A program made the position numbers and the translations under genes. A stretch of 57,152 bases of DNA from Ruminiclostridium sp. (GTDB lineage: Bacteria > Bacillota > Clostridia > Oscillospirales > Ruminococcaceae): NCBI GenBank assembly GCA_024682455.1, contig JAIKZF010000035.1:1-57152 (forward strand). The letters are read 5' to 3'. The notes under the pieces were generated by a model, which had not been told where the DNA came from, searched no databases, and worked only from the letters and a program-made list of their open reading frames with translations. Shown one piece after another: positions 24,537-32,975 of this stretch; the first letter of the stretch is position 1, and every line of letters starts with the position of its first letter.

Positions 24537-24866
24537 TCAGCCTATAATGTTTTTTATGCTTTTCACTATGTCGAGAACAGCTTTCTGTTCGCGCGCAGGC
24601 ATTTCAAGTATGAGCTCGTAGATCGTCTCGGCTGTGTTTTTCTCCCCGTCGGCGCTCATATTCTTGAACAGCTCCGAGGGGGACACATTCAGTCCTCTGC
24701 ATATCCGCATTATCGTTTCGAGAGACGCGTTTTTCTCGCCGCGCTCTATCTGTCCTATATATGTGGGGTGCAGGTCGCACATTTCCGAGAGCCTTTCCTG
24801 CGACAGTCCGCGCTGCTTTCTTATGCTGCGGACTCGCTGGCCGAATGTAACCGCTATACTGTCCAT
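24537..24866 (-). CDS. XRE-family helix-turn-helix regulator
   Basis: 109 residues from the ATG with AAAGGAC eight bases upstream. A second in-frame ATG seven codons earlier lacks such a site. Residues about 5-65 form a Cro/C1-type HTH (RSIRKQRGLSQERLSEMCDL, HPTYIGQIERGEKNASLETI). The short C-terminal helix (MPAREQKAVLDIVKSIKNII) is a probable dimerisation segment. It lies between the SCIFF operon and a divergent lipoprotein gene. A 14-base direct repeat in the divergent promoter region is a natural operator candidate, so control of itself and the lipoprotein is plausible but inferred. Confidence 0.88.
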   Translation of the reverse strand: MDSIAVTFGQRVRSIRKQRGLSQERLSEMCDLHPTYIGQIERGEKNASLETIMRICRGLNVSPSELFKNMSADGEKNTAETIYELILEMPAREQKAVLDIVKSIKNIIG

Positions 24867-24894
24867 ATCAACAGTCCTTTCATTCATATAAATC

Positions 24895-24968
24895 TATACT
24901 ATAAATATTTTATGGAATTTTTAACAGACTATTGACATTATTTCAATTATAATATATACTATAAATAT
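24895..24968. promoter_or_regulatory. 14-bp direct repeats between divergent genes (operator candidate)
   Basis: TATACTATAAATAT occurs at 24895-24908 and again at 24955-24968, 60 bases apart (about six helical turns). The right copy overlaps the -10 of the lipoprotein promoter. The left copy sits just upstream of the XRE regulator start, where its own -10 (TATAGT on the minus strand) would be. This is a layout expected for a regulator that represses both directions. Confidence 0.5.
24932..24960 (+). promoter_or_regulatory. Consensus sigma-A promoter of the 25022 lipoprotein
   Basis: TTGACA, exactly 17 bases and TATACT. The ATG lies about 60 bases downstream with CGGAGGA as ribosome-binding site. 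Confidence 0.75.
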
Positions 24969-25021
24969 CGTTTTATATAAAACGACAAGCAAAAAAATTA
25001 TTATTTTATTCGGAGGAACAA

Positions 25022-26191
25022 ATGAAAAAAACACATTCATTACTTATGGGGGTTCTTGTTTTAGGCGCGGCTATGCTTCTCTCGGGCTGCGGCGGCAAGA
25101 GCGTAAAGCTGGAGGATTATCTTATCGTCGATTACATCGGCTATGATACGGTAGGCACCGCTCACGCCCAATTCGACGTTGAGAAGATGATCGCCGATAA
25201 TCCCGAGGCGTTCGGCATCAAGGGTGAAGCATCGGAGCTGGAGATAGCGAGCGTTGAGATCGCGCTCGACGGGATAGGCGGCTCTCTCGATAAGTCAAAG
25301 GAGCTTTCAAACGGCGATACCGTCACATGGAGCTGGAAAATAAAGAACGAGGAGAAGCTCTCCGAAAAATTCCCGGTAAAGTTTATATACAGCGATGTGA
25401 AATATACTGTTGATGGGCTTGACGAGGCGGAAACGTTCGATCCTTTCGCGGGGATAACGGTGACTTTTGACGGTGTGGCACCCAACGGCAGGGCAAACAT
25501 AGACGCGAGCAACAAAGAGATTTCCGGACTCAGATACACGGCGGACAAGACACAGGGACTCAAAAACGGCGATATCGTGACCGTCAAGGCCGAAGCGAGC
25601 GGCGATCTGAACGAATACTGCATAAAGTACGGTAAGCTCCCGACGCGCGCAGAAGCCGAATATACCGTAGAGGGTTTATCCGCTTACGCAATGAAGCTCG
25701 ACGAGATACCGGACGATATGAAGACGAAAATGCTCTCGCAGTCCGAGGATATCATCAGGGCATACGCGGCGGGCTGGATCGAGGACAATACGTTGAAGGA
25801 GCTCACTCACCTCGGCTACTATTTCCTTTCGGTAAAGGACGGCTTCAGTTCAAGAACGACCAATCAGCTCTTCTGCGTTTACAAGGGAACGGCAAGACTC
25901 GGAAACGCAGTTACCCCCGAAGATCATAAAACCGAGATCGTCGGTGAGGAAGCCTTCTATACTTACGTTTATTTTGACAATATAATGCTGCTGCCGGACG
26001 GTAACGCCTCGGTAGACCTGAGCGCGGGACAGATGACCGGCAACAGCTTCAAGAGCAGCAAGTACGGTTATATGAACTGGGGCTACAATTCTTACAGCTA
26101 TAAGGGCTTCCCCGATCTTGACACTATGTTCAACAAGTGCGTTACAGCTCAGGTAAGCAACTATAACTATGACAATACCGTAAGCGGCTGA
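25022..26191 (+). CDS. Lipoprotein with two tandem repeat domains, function unknown
   Basis: 389 residues. A lipoprotein signal with LSGC (Cys23) is followed by two repeats of about 90-100 residues. Each opens with a V-D/T-F-x-G-type strand and ends in a matching strand (VKYTVDGL and AEYTVEGL); each also carries an NGD-T/I-VT strand (SNGDTVTWSWK, KNGDIVTVKAE). The C-terminal part (about 220-389) has LTHLGYYFLSVKDGF and FCVYKGTARLG and looks like a separate alpha/beta domain. This arrangement is seen in exported proteins of uncharacterised families in gut Clostridia; no function is assigned. It has a strong promoter and is divergent from the XRE regulator. Confidence 0.75.
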   Translation: MKKTHSLLMGVLVLGAAMLLSGCGGKSVKLEDYLIVDYIGYDTVGTAHAQFDVEKMIADNPEAFGIKGEASELEIASVEIALDGIGGSLDKSKELSNGDTVTWSWKIKNEEKLSEKFPVKFIYSDVKYTVDGLDEAETFDPFAGITVTFDGVAPNGRANIDASNKEISGLRYTADKTQGLKNGDIVTVKAEASGDLNEYCIKYGKLPTRAEAEYTVEGLSAYAMKLDEIPDDMKTKMLSQSEDIIRAYAAGWIEDNTLKELTHLGYYFLSVKDGFSSRTTNQLFCVYKGTARLGNAVTPEDHKTEIVGEEAFYTYVYFDNIMLLPDGNASVDLSAGQMTGNSFKSSKYGYMNWGYNSYSYKGFPDLDTMFNKCVTAQVSNYNYDNTVSG

Positions 26192-26221
26192 TACTACAAA
26201 ACACTTGACCCGCAAAAAATC

Positions 26222-26251
26222 AAAAAGCACCGACAAATATCGGTGCTTTTT
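26222..26251. terminator. Bidirectional terminator between lipoprotein and recJ
   Basis: AAAAAGCACCGA / TCGGTGCTTTTT is a perfect 12-bp stem with A- and T-runs on both sides, serving the convergent genes. Confidence 0.9.
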
Positions 26252-26253
26252 GT

Positions 26254-28281
26254 TTACTCCGCTTTGCGCAGCCGTTCAAGCACGCGCGAGCTTTCGAGGT
26301 CAACCTTCGCGCGCACGGGCAGCAGCTCCACGCTGTCCCCGGCGATATCGCGGCGCGCTATGCCGAACTCCTCGAAAATATCGAGTATTATGCCGAACTT
26401 GCAGCAGTTGATATCCGCGCGGTCGGCGATCATCTCAGCCTTTGAGAGCGAGCGGACCGTGCGCAGGATATCATATACGCTGCGGCGCTCGGCGTCTGTG
26501 GGTATCATTCTGACGAGCAGCTTCGGGTCGACTCTGCCGCAGCGGTAATCCTCATAGGCGGACTTTGCAGCAAGATAGCGCTCCTGCCGGAAGCCCTCGT
26601 ACCGCATATCCCGCACGAACGCCGAGATACTGCGCTCGCCGCGGAACTCGTTTATCATCAGCGTGACTATCATATCCACGCGGTCGCCCTCCGAGTAGGG
26701 GAACGCCTCATAGGACATTCCCGAATACACCGCGCGCAGCTCCCTGCCGCCGAAGGTCACGCCGAAGGACGTGCTCCTGCCCTCCTTGACGGGCTTCTTC
26801 GAGCGTATCTCGCAGCCGCGCAGCAGGAACAGCGGCTCACGGTTGCCCTCGCCGAACGGTTCAAGGTTCGATATCGGCTCGATAGCCGCCATGTCTATAT
26901 CCTCGGGCTCTGCGGCGAGGTCGGCGATAAGGGTGCCGCAGCAGGGTCCGGTCATGTGGTCGTCGCAGTAGGCGTGAGCAGCGTCGATGAACTCGCCGAG
27001 CCTGTCCGTCTCGACGGTGAGCCCCGCCGCTCGGGGGTGTCCTCCGTGCCGCAGCAGCAGCCCGGAGCAGCTTTCGAGCATCTCGAACATATTCAGCCCG
27101 TCGATGCTGCGGGCGCTCCCGCGTGAGGTCTCGCCCTCGCGGGTGATGACGATATTCGGCTTGCCGTACTTTTTCAGCAGCTCGCCGCTCGCGAGGCCTA
27201 TGACTCCGTGCTGCCAGCCGTCGCCGCTTACTATCAGCAGCCTGTGGTCGAGCAGCCCGGGATCCCGGCTTATCTGTCCGTCTATCTGCGCCGCTATCGC
27301 TTCGCCCAGCTCCTTGCGCCTTGTGTTCATCTCGCACAGGGCGAGAGCCTTTGAAGACGCCGCGTTCATCGTCTCCGCGAGAAGGGTCTCCATAGCAGCC
27401 GCGGGGGTGTCTATCCTGCCGGCGGCGTTTATCTTCGGGCTTATCTTGTAGCCGATGAAGGACGAGGTTATCTCCATGCCCTCCTCCCAGCCGCTCATCA
27501 CCAGCAGCCGGTTAAGCCCCATATTCTCGGTATTCTCCATGAGCCGCAGCCCCTCGCGCACGATGACGCGGTTCTCGCCTCCGAGATCCACGACGTCCGC
27601 GATAGTGCCGAGAGCCGCCATATCCGCGTACTGCGTGAATATGCTGTCCGCGCTGCCTCCGGTCAGGGTCTCCATAGCCATGAGCAGCTTGAGCGCGACT
27701 CCGCACCCCGCGAACTCCTTGTACGGCGAGGTGTCGTCGGGGCGGTGCGGGTCGACCACGGCTATCGCGTCGGGCATTTCCTCCGGTACCTGGTGGTGGT
27801 CGGTGATTATCAGCCTCATGCCCTTTTCCTTGATATAGCGTGCCTCCGCAGCCGCCGAAATGCCCGTGTCCACCGTGACTATCAGCTCGGTGCCGCGCTT
27901 TTTCAGCAGGTCTATCGCCGGGATATCGAGCCCGTAGCCCTCGTCGCGCGTAGGGATATACCAGTCTACCTCGGCTCCGCACGCCTGTAAATAGTTCACC
28001 ACCATATAAGTAGATGTCACGCCGTCGCAGTCATAGTCGCCGAACACCGTGATGTGCGTTCCGTCCTCTGTCGCCTGCGCCAGAGCCGCGGCTGCCTTGT
28101 CCATATCCTTTATCGTCAGCGGGTCGGAAAGCTCCGTGCCGTTGAAGAACACGTCCGCGGCTTCCTTATCCGCTATCCCTCTGGAAACGAGTATGCGGCA
28201 TATCAGCCGCGGAAGCCCCGTGGTCTGACACAGAGCGTCAACGGCTGCCGCGTCGGGTTCATTTATCTGCCATTTATACAT
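26254..28281 (-). CDS. recJ: Single-stranded-DNA exonuclease RecJ
   Basis: 675 residues. The DHH phosphoesterase motifs are intact: VFGDYDCDGVTSTYM (motif I), VTVDTGISA (II) and ITDHHQVPEEM (III), followed by the DHHA1 region with GGHPRAAGLTVE. The OB-fold part contains EPFGEGNREPLFLL. RecJ degrades 5'-ended single strands in recombination and mismatch or base excision repair, using Mn2+ or Mg2+. The C-terminal extension (about 540-675) is common in Firmicutes RecJ. It is a single gene with its own GAGGTAATT ribosome-binding site, and its 3' end meets the shared terminator. Confidence 0.95.
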   Translation of the reverse strand: MYKWQINEPDAAAVDALCQTTGLPRLICRILVSRGIADKEAADVFFNGTELSDPLTIKDMDKAAAALAQATEDGTHITVFGDYDCDGVTSTYMVVNYLQACGAEVDWYIPTRDEGYGLDIPAIDLLKKRGTELIVTVDTGISAAAEARYIKEKGMRLIITDHHQVPEEMPDAIAVVDPHRPDDTSPYKEFAGCGVALKLLMAMETLTGGSADSIFTQYADMAALGTIADVVDLGGENRVIVREGLRLMENTENMGLNRLLVMSGWEEGMEITSSFIGYKISPKINAAGRIDTPAAAMETLLAETMNAASSKALALCEMNTRRKELGEAIAAQIDGQISRDPGLLDHRLLIVSGDGWQHGVIGLASGELLKKYGKPNIVITREGETSRGSARSIDGLNMFEMLESCSGLLLRHGGHPRAAGLTVETDRLGEFIDAAHAYCDDHMTGPCCGTLIADLAAEPEDIDMAAIEPISNLEPFGEGNREPLFLLRGCEIRSKKPVKEGRSTSFGVTFGGRELRAVYSGMSYEAFPYSEGDRVDMIVTLMINEFRGERSISAFVRDMRYEGFRQERYLAAKSAYEDYRCGRVDPKLLVRMIPTDAERRSVYDILRTVRSLSKAEMIADRADINCCKFGIILDIFEEFGIARRDIAGDSVELLPVRAKVDLESSRVLERLRKAE

Positions 28282-28434
28282 AATTACCTCGGAAGAGAAG
28301 ATGCGAACAGTAAGAAGCTGACCGCAGAGCGGACACCTCAGCTATTCGCTGTTCATTTTTCATTAACTTTTCTATTATATCACTTTTCTCCGCTTTTTTC
28401 AAGTCCTTTTCCGGCACAATTCCATTGGAAAAGA

Positions 28435-28456
28435 GAGCGCAGATGTTTCCGCGCTC
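28435..28456 (-). terminator. Terminator after the DUF6033-like gene
   Basis: On the minus strand GAGCGC, loop, GCGCTC, followed by TCTTTTCC. It lies about 45 bases after the stop codon. Confidence 0.55.
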
Positions 28457-28499
28457 CCCTTTTAAAATATATATAATCCAAACCAACAGTCATAATGTA

Positions 28500-29387
28500 T
28501 CATACAGACGCGCTGAAACGCCGTCCGTCCTCGGCATCGCCGCCGAGCAGTATATCGAGCTCCGACTGCTTGTTGTCGGTGCGCTCCGCAAGCAGCTTGG
28601 CGACTATATCGGCCTCCATGTTCTTCATCTCGCCGATCTCCTCGGGAGAGACGGATTCCGCCTCGTCGGCTTCATCCTCCGTTTCGGCGAGCTCCTCGAT
28701 CTTCTTCGCGCGCAGCTCCGCAAGCTTCTCAGCCTGGGCGTCGCGCGCCGCTTTGAGTTTTTCGAGCATCTCCTCCACGGTGGCTGCCTTTATCGTGTCG
28801 CTGCCGTCGTCGGCAAGCAGCCCGTCCATGAGCTTCGCACGCAGGGTAAGGTTGCCGTCCGCGTCGATAGTGGTACCGAGCTTATCGACCATGTCGGCGT
28901 CCTCGCCGAGATCCTTCTTGACGGCGTCTATGCTCTCTATGCTCTTGTCGATAAGACCCTCATACTTCGCGGCGGTCTCCTCGTCCGCAGCCATTCTCTC
29001 CAGCAGCGCGGGAGTGATGACAGCGTTGTACTTGCCCTTGCCCGTCGCCAGAAGCGCGTCCGCCTCGGCGTCGGTCTTATAGTCCGCGACGATGAAATCG
29101 ACGCTGCCGTACTTCTTTTTCAGGTTATCGAGATACTTCTGCGCGGTCTCACTGAGCTTCGGAGCGTTGTCCGATGCAGCGCCTATGCGCATACCGCCGT
29201 CGGTCTGCTCCGACCGGGGCTGCTCTATCAGCGATGAGAACTCAGCCTTGTCGTAGTTTCTCTCCACGGCGTCGGACGTCTGCTTTTTGCCGCCTCCGAC
29301 CTCGCCGCGCCACGGCTCGCCCTTCTTGCCGGTGCTGACCGGGTGTGCCGAGCCTACCTTGCCGTAACCGTTTATATTCTGTACCAT
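28500..29387 (-). CDS. DUF6033-like protein, putative motility-regulon member
   Basis: 295 residues from an ATG ten bases after AAGGG; an ATG three codons earlier is an alternative. The N-terminus (MVQNINGYGKVGSAHPVSTG) is low-complexity and looks unstructured. The core (about 75-215) has LSETAQKYLDNLKKKYGSVD, a LLERMAADEETAAKYEGLID block and a LGTTIDADGNLTLRAKLMDG strand, which I recognise as resembling DUF6033 proteins of Lachnospiraceae and relatives. The C-terminus is Glu-rich coiled coil. No signal peptide is seen. It lies directly downstream of the flagellar operon terminator and has its own sigma-28-type promoter, so a role in motility, chemotaxis or filament assembly is likely. The exact function is unknown. 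Confidence 0.75.
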   Translation of the reverse strand: MVQNINGYGKVGSAHPVSTGKKGEPWRGEVGGGKKQTSDAVERNYDKAEFSSLIEQPRSEQTDGGMRIGAASDNAPKLSETAQKYLDNLKKKYGSVDFIVADYKTDAEADALLATGKGKYNAVITPALLERMAADEETAAKYEGLIDKSIESIDAVKKDLGEDADMVDKLGTTIDADGNLTLRAKLMDGLLADDGSDTIKAATVEEMLEKLKAARDAQAEKLAELRAKKIEELAETEDEADEAESVSPEEIGEMKNMEADIVAKLLAERTDNKQSELDILLGGDAEDGRRFSASV

Positions 29388-29454
29388 TCGCCTCATCGCC
29401 CTTCTTTTTTTGATACCGGAGCGTTTCCGGGAACCCAATCAACTGTCAATTATA

Positions 29455-29481
29455 ATATCGTCTGCGTGCAGGAAAACTTTA
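29455..29481 (-). promoter_or_regulatory. Sigma-28 (FliA/SigD) promoter of the DUF6033-like gene
   Basis: On the minus strand TAAA, a 15-base spacer and GACGATAT, against the consensus TAAA-N15-GCCGATAW: one mismatch in the -10. The -35 has the usual C before TAAA (CTAAA). A TATAAT lies just downstream but has no usable -35 at 17 bases. Confidence 0.7.
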
Positions 29482-29520
29482 GTGTTTTTAAAGCAGCCGC
29501 CCGATTTTTACATTTCAAAC

Positions 29521-29551
29521 AAAAAAGCGCTCCTTATCGGATACGCTTTTT
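29521..29551 (-). terminator. Terminator of the flagellar operon (after the FapA-family gene)
   Basis: AAAAAGCG and CGCTTTTTT arms with a TCC/GGA inner stem, one bulge, and a T6 run on the minus strand. It separates the long operon from the DUF6033-like gene. Confidence 0.75.
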
Positions 29552-29559
29552 GTCGTTTA

Positions 29560-30999
29560 TCACAGCATTACTATCGCGCTGCCGTTCGATTTAATGGTCG
29601 GGTGAGCGCGGTCGGCATGGATTATCTGAGTGAACGTGTCTATCTTTACTATAGTGCCGCCGTAGATCATGGTCTTTGCACGCAGCGTGGCGTTGTTCGC
29701 GAGAGCAACTATCTCTTTGAGCTGCTTAAGCCGCTCGGTAAGCGGAGTCTTATCCGCGACCTTCTGCGCGCGTATGCGCAGAGCCGCTTCGAGGAAGCTC
29801 TCGTCGTCCAGCGTGGCTGCGCCGACCTTCTCGCGCTCGCGGATATCGTTCACCTGGTGCATTATCTTCGATATTTCCTTGTCGAGCCGCTGTATGCTCG
29901 CTTCAAGGCTTTCGATCTCCTTCGAGTACTCGTCGTGGTTCCCGAGCACGAGCCTCGTCTCGGCGTGCTCGCGGTTGCCGACCAGCAGGCAGGTTACGTT
30001 CCCGGCGCAGTATACCTCGCCTCCGGAGATACGTCCGGCTCCGGTAAGGCAGTCTATGCCGTAGACGCTCTTCACCACGCAGCCCTCTATCGTATCGGCG
30101 ATTATCCTGTTCCCCGCCACTATGGTGCTGTCGTAGAGCTCCTTGCCGGTTATTGAGCCCTCCTCCGCGGAAACCGAGGATTCAAGCACTCTTCCCTCGA
30201 TGACCACGTTCTTCGCCGCCTCGATCACCGCGTAGGAGACCTTGCCGTGCACTATGACGCTGCCGCCCGCGTGAATGACGCTCTTGCTCATAACGTCGCC
30301 GTTCACGACTATCGTGCCCTCGAACGTGACCACACCCATGGACTGCTCGATGTTCTGGTCGAACACCTTCTCGTTGACGACGCAGTATTTCCCGTCGCGC
30401 TGTATGAAGCGCCCCGTACATTCGGAATAGACGCGGCTGCCGCGCTTGTATATGCCCTCGCCGATCTCGAAATCGGCTTCCTTCCCCGGCTCTGCCGGCA
30501 GCACTCTGCCGCGGACGTCCATGCCGTCCCTGCCGGGCTTGGGCATTATTATGTGACACAGCTCGACGTCCTTCTCGACGTTGGAGGCTTTGCTGTTCCC
30601 GGGGGTGACCTTCAGCTTGAGGCTGCCGTCCGCGCCGCTTACCGGCGGAGTGCCGTTCGCGATGACCACCGGCTTGTTGACGAGCTTTTCCTCCGCTATC
30701 CTGCGTATCGCGTCCTCGTCTATGCCGCAGAATACTCCCGCGGCCGAAGCCTCGCGCTTTATATCGTTGGCGGTGAAGGGCTTATGGCTCTGCGAGCCGA
30801 CGTTCACGGTGCAGGTAGCCTTCATATTGTCCGGCGAGATCTTGACGGAGATCAGAGTCATGGACTCCGCGAGCCCCTCGATCCTGCCCGCGCGCACATC
30901 TGCGAACGGGTTCCTGAACGTGCCTGCCTTCTCGGGGTGGATGATCTCCTCGATTATACTGTCAAAGAGATCGTCGAGCTTTTTCAGTTCTTCTTCCAT
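29560..30999 (-). CDS. FapA-family (DUF342) protein
   Basis: 479 residues. The N-terminal domain (about 1-190, with MPKPGRDGMDVRGRVLPA) and the central right-handed parallel beta-helix (about 190-370; repeats such as GTIVVNGDVMSKSVIHAGGS and VIVHGKVSYAVIEAAKNVVI) are typical of the family. A coiled coil follows (about 370-450). FapA-type proteins occur in and around flagellar and chemotaxis operons of many Firmicutes and Proteobacteria, and are thought to be polymer-like cytoplasmic scaffolds. The exact role is unclear. It is the last gene of the motility operon here, 14 bases after cheD. Confidence 0.85.
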   Translation of the reverse strand: MEEELKKLDDLFDSIIEEIIHPEKAGTFRNPFADVRAGRIEGLAESMTLISVKISPDNMKATCTVNVGSQSHKPFTANDIKREASAAGVFCGIDEDAIRRIAEEKLVNKPVVIANGTPPVSGADGSLKLKVTPGNSKASNVEKDVELCHIIMPKPGRDGMDVRGRVLPAEPGKEADFEIGEGIYKRGSRVYSECTGRFIQRDGKYCVVNEKVFDQNIEQSMGVVTFEGTIVVNGDVMSKSVIHAGGSVIVHGKVSYAVIEAAKNVVIEGRVLESSVSAEEGSITGKELYDSTIVAGNRIIADTIEGCVVKSVYGIDCLTGAGRISGGEVYCAGNVTCLLVGNREHAETRLVLGNHDEYSKEIESLEASIQRLDKEISKIMHQVNDIREREKVGAATLDDESFLEAALRIRAQKVADKTPLTERLKQLKEIVALANNATLRAKTMIYGGTIVKIDTFTQIIHADRAHPTIKSNGSAIVML

Positions 31000-31013
31000 T
31001 TAGCTTCACAGCC

Positions 31014-31496
31014 TTATATCATCTTCTTGCCCATGACCGTCGAACTGATCTCGACATTTCCGTTCTCCGCCCAGAAGGTCATCGTGCGTCCGTAGTTGAG
31101 ACCGGTATCCTCCGCGAGGATCGGTATGCGGAGCTTGCGCAGAGCCTCCTTGACAGCCTCAATGTTGCGCTGGCCTATGTTGAACTTTGAATTGGTCGTC
31201 TGGAACATTACCGCGCCTCCGGCTATCTTTGCCTTGAGAGCCGCGGTGTTCGCGCCCATTGCCCTCATTTTGTCCACCATGTCCGGCAGAGCGGTGTCCG
31301 CGAACTTCATTCTGGTGGTATGTCCGTCTATGATAGCCGTACTGTCGGGCAGCATTATGTGCGAAAGACCCGCTATGCCGGTCGTCTTGTCATACAGACA
31401 GGTACCGATGCACGAGCCCAGCGCGTAGGTGACGAGTATGTCGTCGCCCCTTCCGACCTTCCAGTCGGATATGCCGATTATAAGTTTCTGCCCCAT
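31014..31496 (-). CDS. cheD: Chemoreceptor glutamine deamidase CheD
   Basis: 160 residues, normal size. The catalytic Cys is in YALGSCIGTCLYD, followed by GLSHIMLPDST with the catalytic His, and AKIAGGAVMF. CheD deamidates glutamines of chemoreceptors and forms a feedback pair with CheC. The gene overlaps cheC by one base (TAATG), consistent with coupled translation of the CheC-CheD complex. Confidence 0.95.
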   Translation of the reverse strand: MGQKLIIGISDWKVGRGDDILVTYALGSCIGTCLYDKTTGIAGLSHIMLPDSTAIIDGHTTRMKFADTALPDMVDKMRAMGANTAALKAKIAGGAVMFQTTNSKFNIGQRNIEAVKEALRKLRIPILAEDTGLNYGRTMTFWAENGNVEISSTVMGKKMI

Positions 31497-32116
31497 TACG
31501 CGACACCCAGCTTTCCGAGCAGGTTATCGAGTGAGTCGATCGTAGGGAGAAGCAGCATCTTTGACTGTATGCTCGTATTGTCTATTATCATGTTGTTGTC
31601 GATAAACAGCAGCTTGTCTCCCATTTCGCCCATTTCTATCGCGGGTACGCTCATTATAGCGCCCAGCATATCGACGGTCATGACGGGCACCTCGATGTCT
31701 ATGGTCATCCCCGCGAGCTGAGCGATAGCGTTGACGTAAGAGCCCGCCATAATGTTGCCCATTTCGTTGAGCGCGGAGTTTTCCGCCTCGCTGAGCGAGA
31801 AGATGTCCTTCGGCGCCTGACCGAAGAAGGTCTCCTCTATCAGAGCGATGAGGTTCTGCTCGAACAGGAACATTATCATGCCCTCAATATCGCCGTTGAT
31901 ACGTATAAGAATTCCCGCGATGACCTTTTCGGGACCGCCGACCGCGTTGATCGCCTCGTTGAAATCGAGCACCTCGACTCTGGGCACCTCTATGTCTATC
32001 ATCTTCCCCACCATGGAGGAAAGAGCCGTGGTTGCGTTGCCGGAGCCGATGTTGCCGACCTCGCGGAGAACGTCGATCTGCATATCATTGAGGTCTTCGT
32101 ATTTTCCGATACTCAT
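31496..32116 (-). CDS. cheC: CheY-P phosphatase CheC
   Basis: 206 residues. Both CheC active sites are intact: the pattern D/S-x3-E-x2-N-x22-P is seen in DVLREVGN followed after 22 residues by Pro, and again in SALNEMGN followed after 22 by Pro. CheC removes phosphate from CheY and binds CheD. With FliY, which also has two such sites, this gives the cell at least four phosphatase sites on two proteins. It lies between flgG and cheD in the motility operon. Confidence 0.95.
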   Translation of the reverse strand: MSIGKYEDLNDMQIDVLREVGNIGSGNATTALSSMVGKMIDIEVPRVEVLDFNEAINAVGGPEKVIAGILIRINGDIEGMIMFLFEQNLIALIEETFFGQAPKDIFSLSEAENSALNEMGNIMAGSYVNAIAQLAGMTIDIEVPVMTVDMLGAIMSVPAIEMGEMGDKLLFIDNNMIIDNTSIQSKMLLLPTIDSLDNLLGKLGVA

Positions 32117-32152
32117 ATCCGTATATTTCCTTTCAATTAAATAACGTAATCA

Positions 32153-32935
32153 TCAGCCGCGCAGATTGTTGGCTATGTTCATCATCTCGTCCGAGGTGGT
32201 GACCACTCTCGCGCTGAACTGGTACGAGCGCTGAGTCTCGATCAGATGCACCATTTCCGCCGCGAGATCGACCGTTGACATCTCCAGAGCCTCGCGTATC
32301 AGCTCCCTGTCCTCGGCGACCACGGGCTCGCCGGAGCGCGGAGTCACGGCGAAGTGGTTATCCTCGTTCTGGTCGAGCCCCCAGTTGTTGTCCACGGCGA
32401 AAATGCCGATCATATCCGTGAGGGCGTCGTAATCTATCTTCGTGGTCATATAGCGCTCGGTGCCTGTAATATTGCCGTCCGCGTCCATGACCGGTCTTTC
32501 CTCCTCGACGAACGGTACGACGATGTGGTTCCTCTCGCTGTCGAGAACGAACTCGCCGCGCGCCGTCACGAGCTCCCAGTGGTCGTTGTCTATATGGGAT
32601 ATCTGGAACGAGCCGTCACGGGTAAGGTATTCTCTCCCGCGCTCGTCCCGCACCATGAAGAAATTGTCGTTTGGTATGGCATAATCGAGGGGCTGGTCGC
32701 TCATATAGAACATACCCTGCTCCCACATGAAATCGGTCTTCATTATGTACTGACCGTGTCCGGTCTGCCACTCCTCCTCGGTCGCGCGCTGCACCGTATA
32801 GACGCAGTCCGCGAAGCTCGGCCGCAGCGACTTGAAGCCGACGGTATTCACGTTCGCGATGTTATGCGAGTATATGTTCATGCCTTCCTGCTGCGCGATC
32901 ATACCCGCCGCGCCGGTATAAAACGATATATTCAT
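32153..32935 (-). CDS. flgG: Flagellar distal-rod protein FlgG (FlgF/FlgG family)
   Basis: 260 residues. The N-terminus MNISFYTGAAGMIAQQEGMN and NIYSHNIANVNTVGFK is the flagellar basal-body rod signature. The C-terminus STVDLAAEMVHLIETQRSYQ and FSARVVTTSDEMMN is the FlgG-type hook-basal-body end. It should build the distal rod outside the membrane and is exported by the flagellar type III system without a signal peptide. In Bacillus the equivalent pair is FlhO/FlhP. Assignment as FlgG rather than FlgF rests on the C-terminus. Confidence 0.85.
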   Translation of the reverse strand: MNISFYTGAAGMIAQQEGMNIYSHNIANVNTVGFKSLRPSFADCVYTVQRATEEEWQTGHGQYIMKTDFMWEQGMFYMSDQPLDYAIPNDNFFMVRDERGREYLTRDGSFQISHIDNDHWELVTARGEFVLDSERNHIVVPFVEEERPVMDADGNITGTERYMTTKIDYDALTDMIGIFAVDNNWGLDQNEDNHFAVTPRSGEPVVAEDRELIREALEMSTVDLAAEMVHLIETQRSYQFSARVVTTSDEMMNIANNLRG

Positions 32936-32975
32936 ATATCTACCTCGCTCTTACGGCATTTGAGCCGCTCTGCGC

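Noticed and set aside
29451-29456. TATAAT upstream of the DUF6033-like gene as a sigma-A promoter
   Set aside because: No acceptable -35 lies 16-18 bases upstream, whereas the overlapping sigma-28 elements fit at the right spacing.
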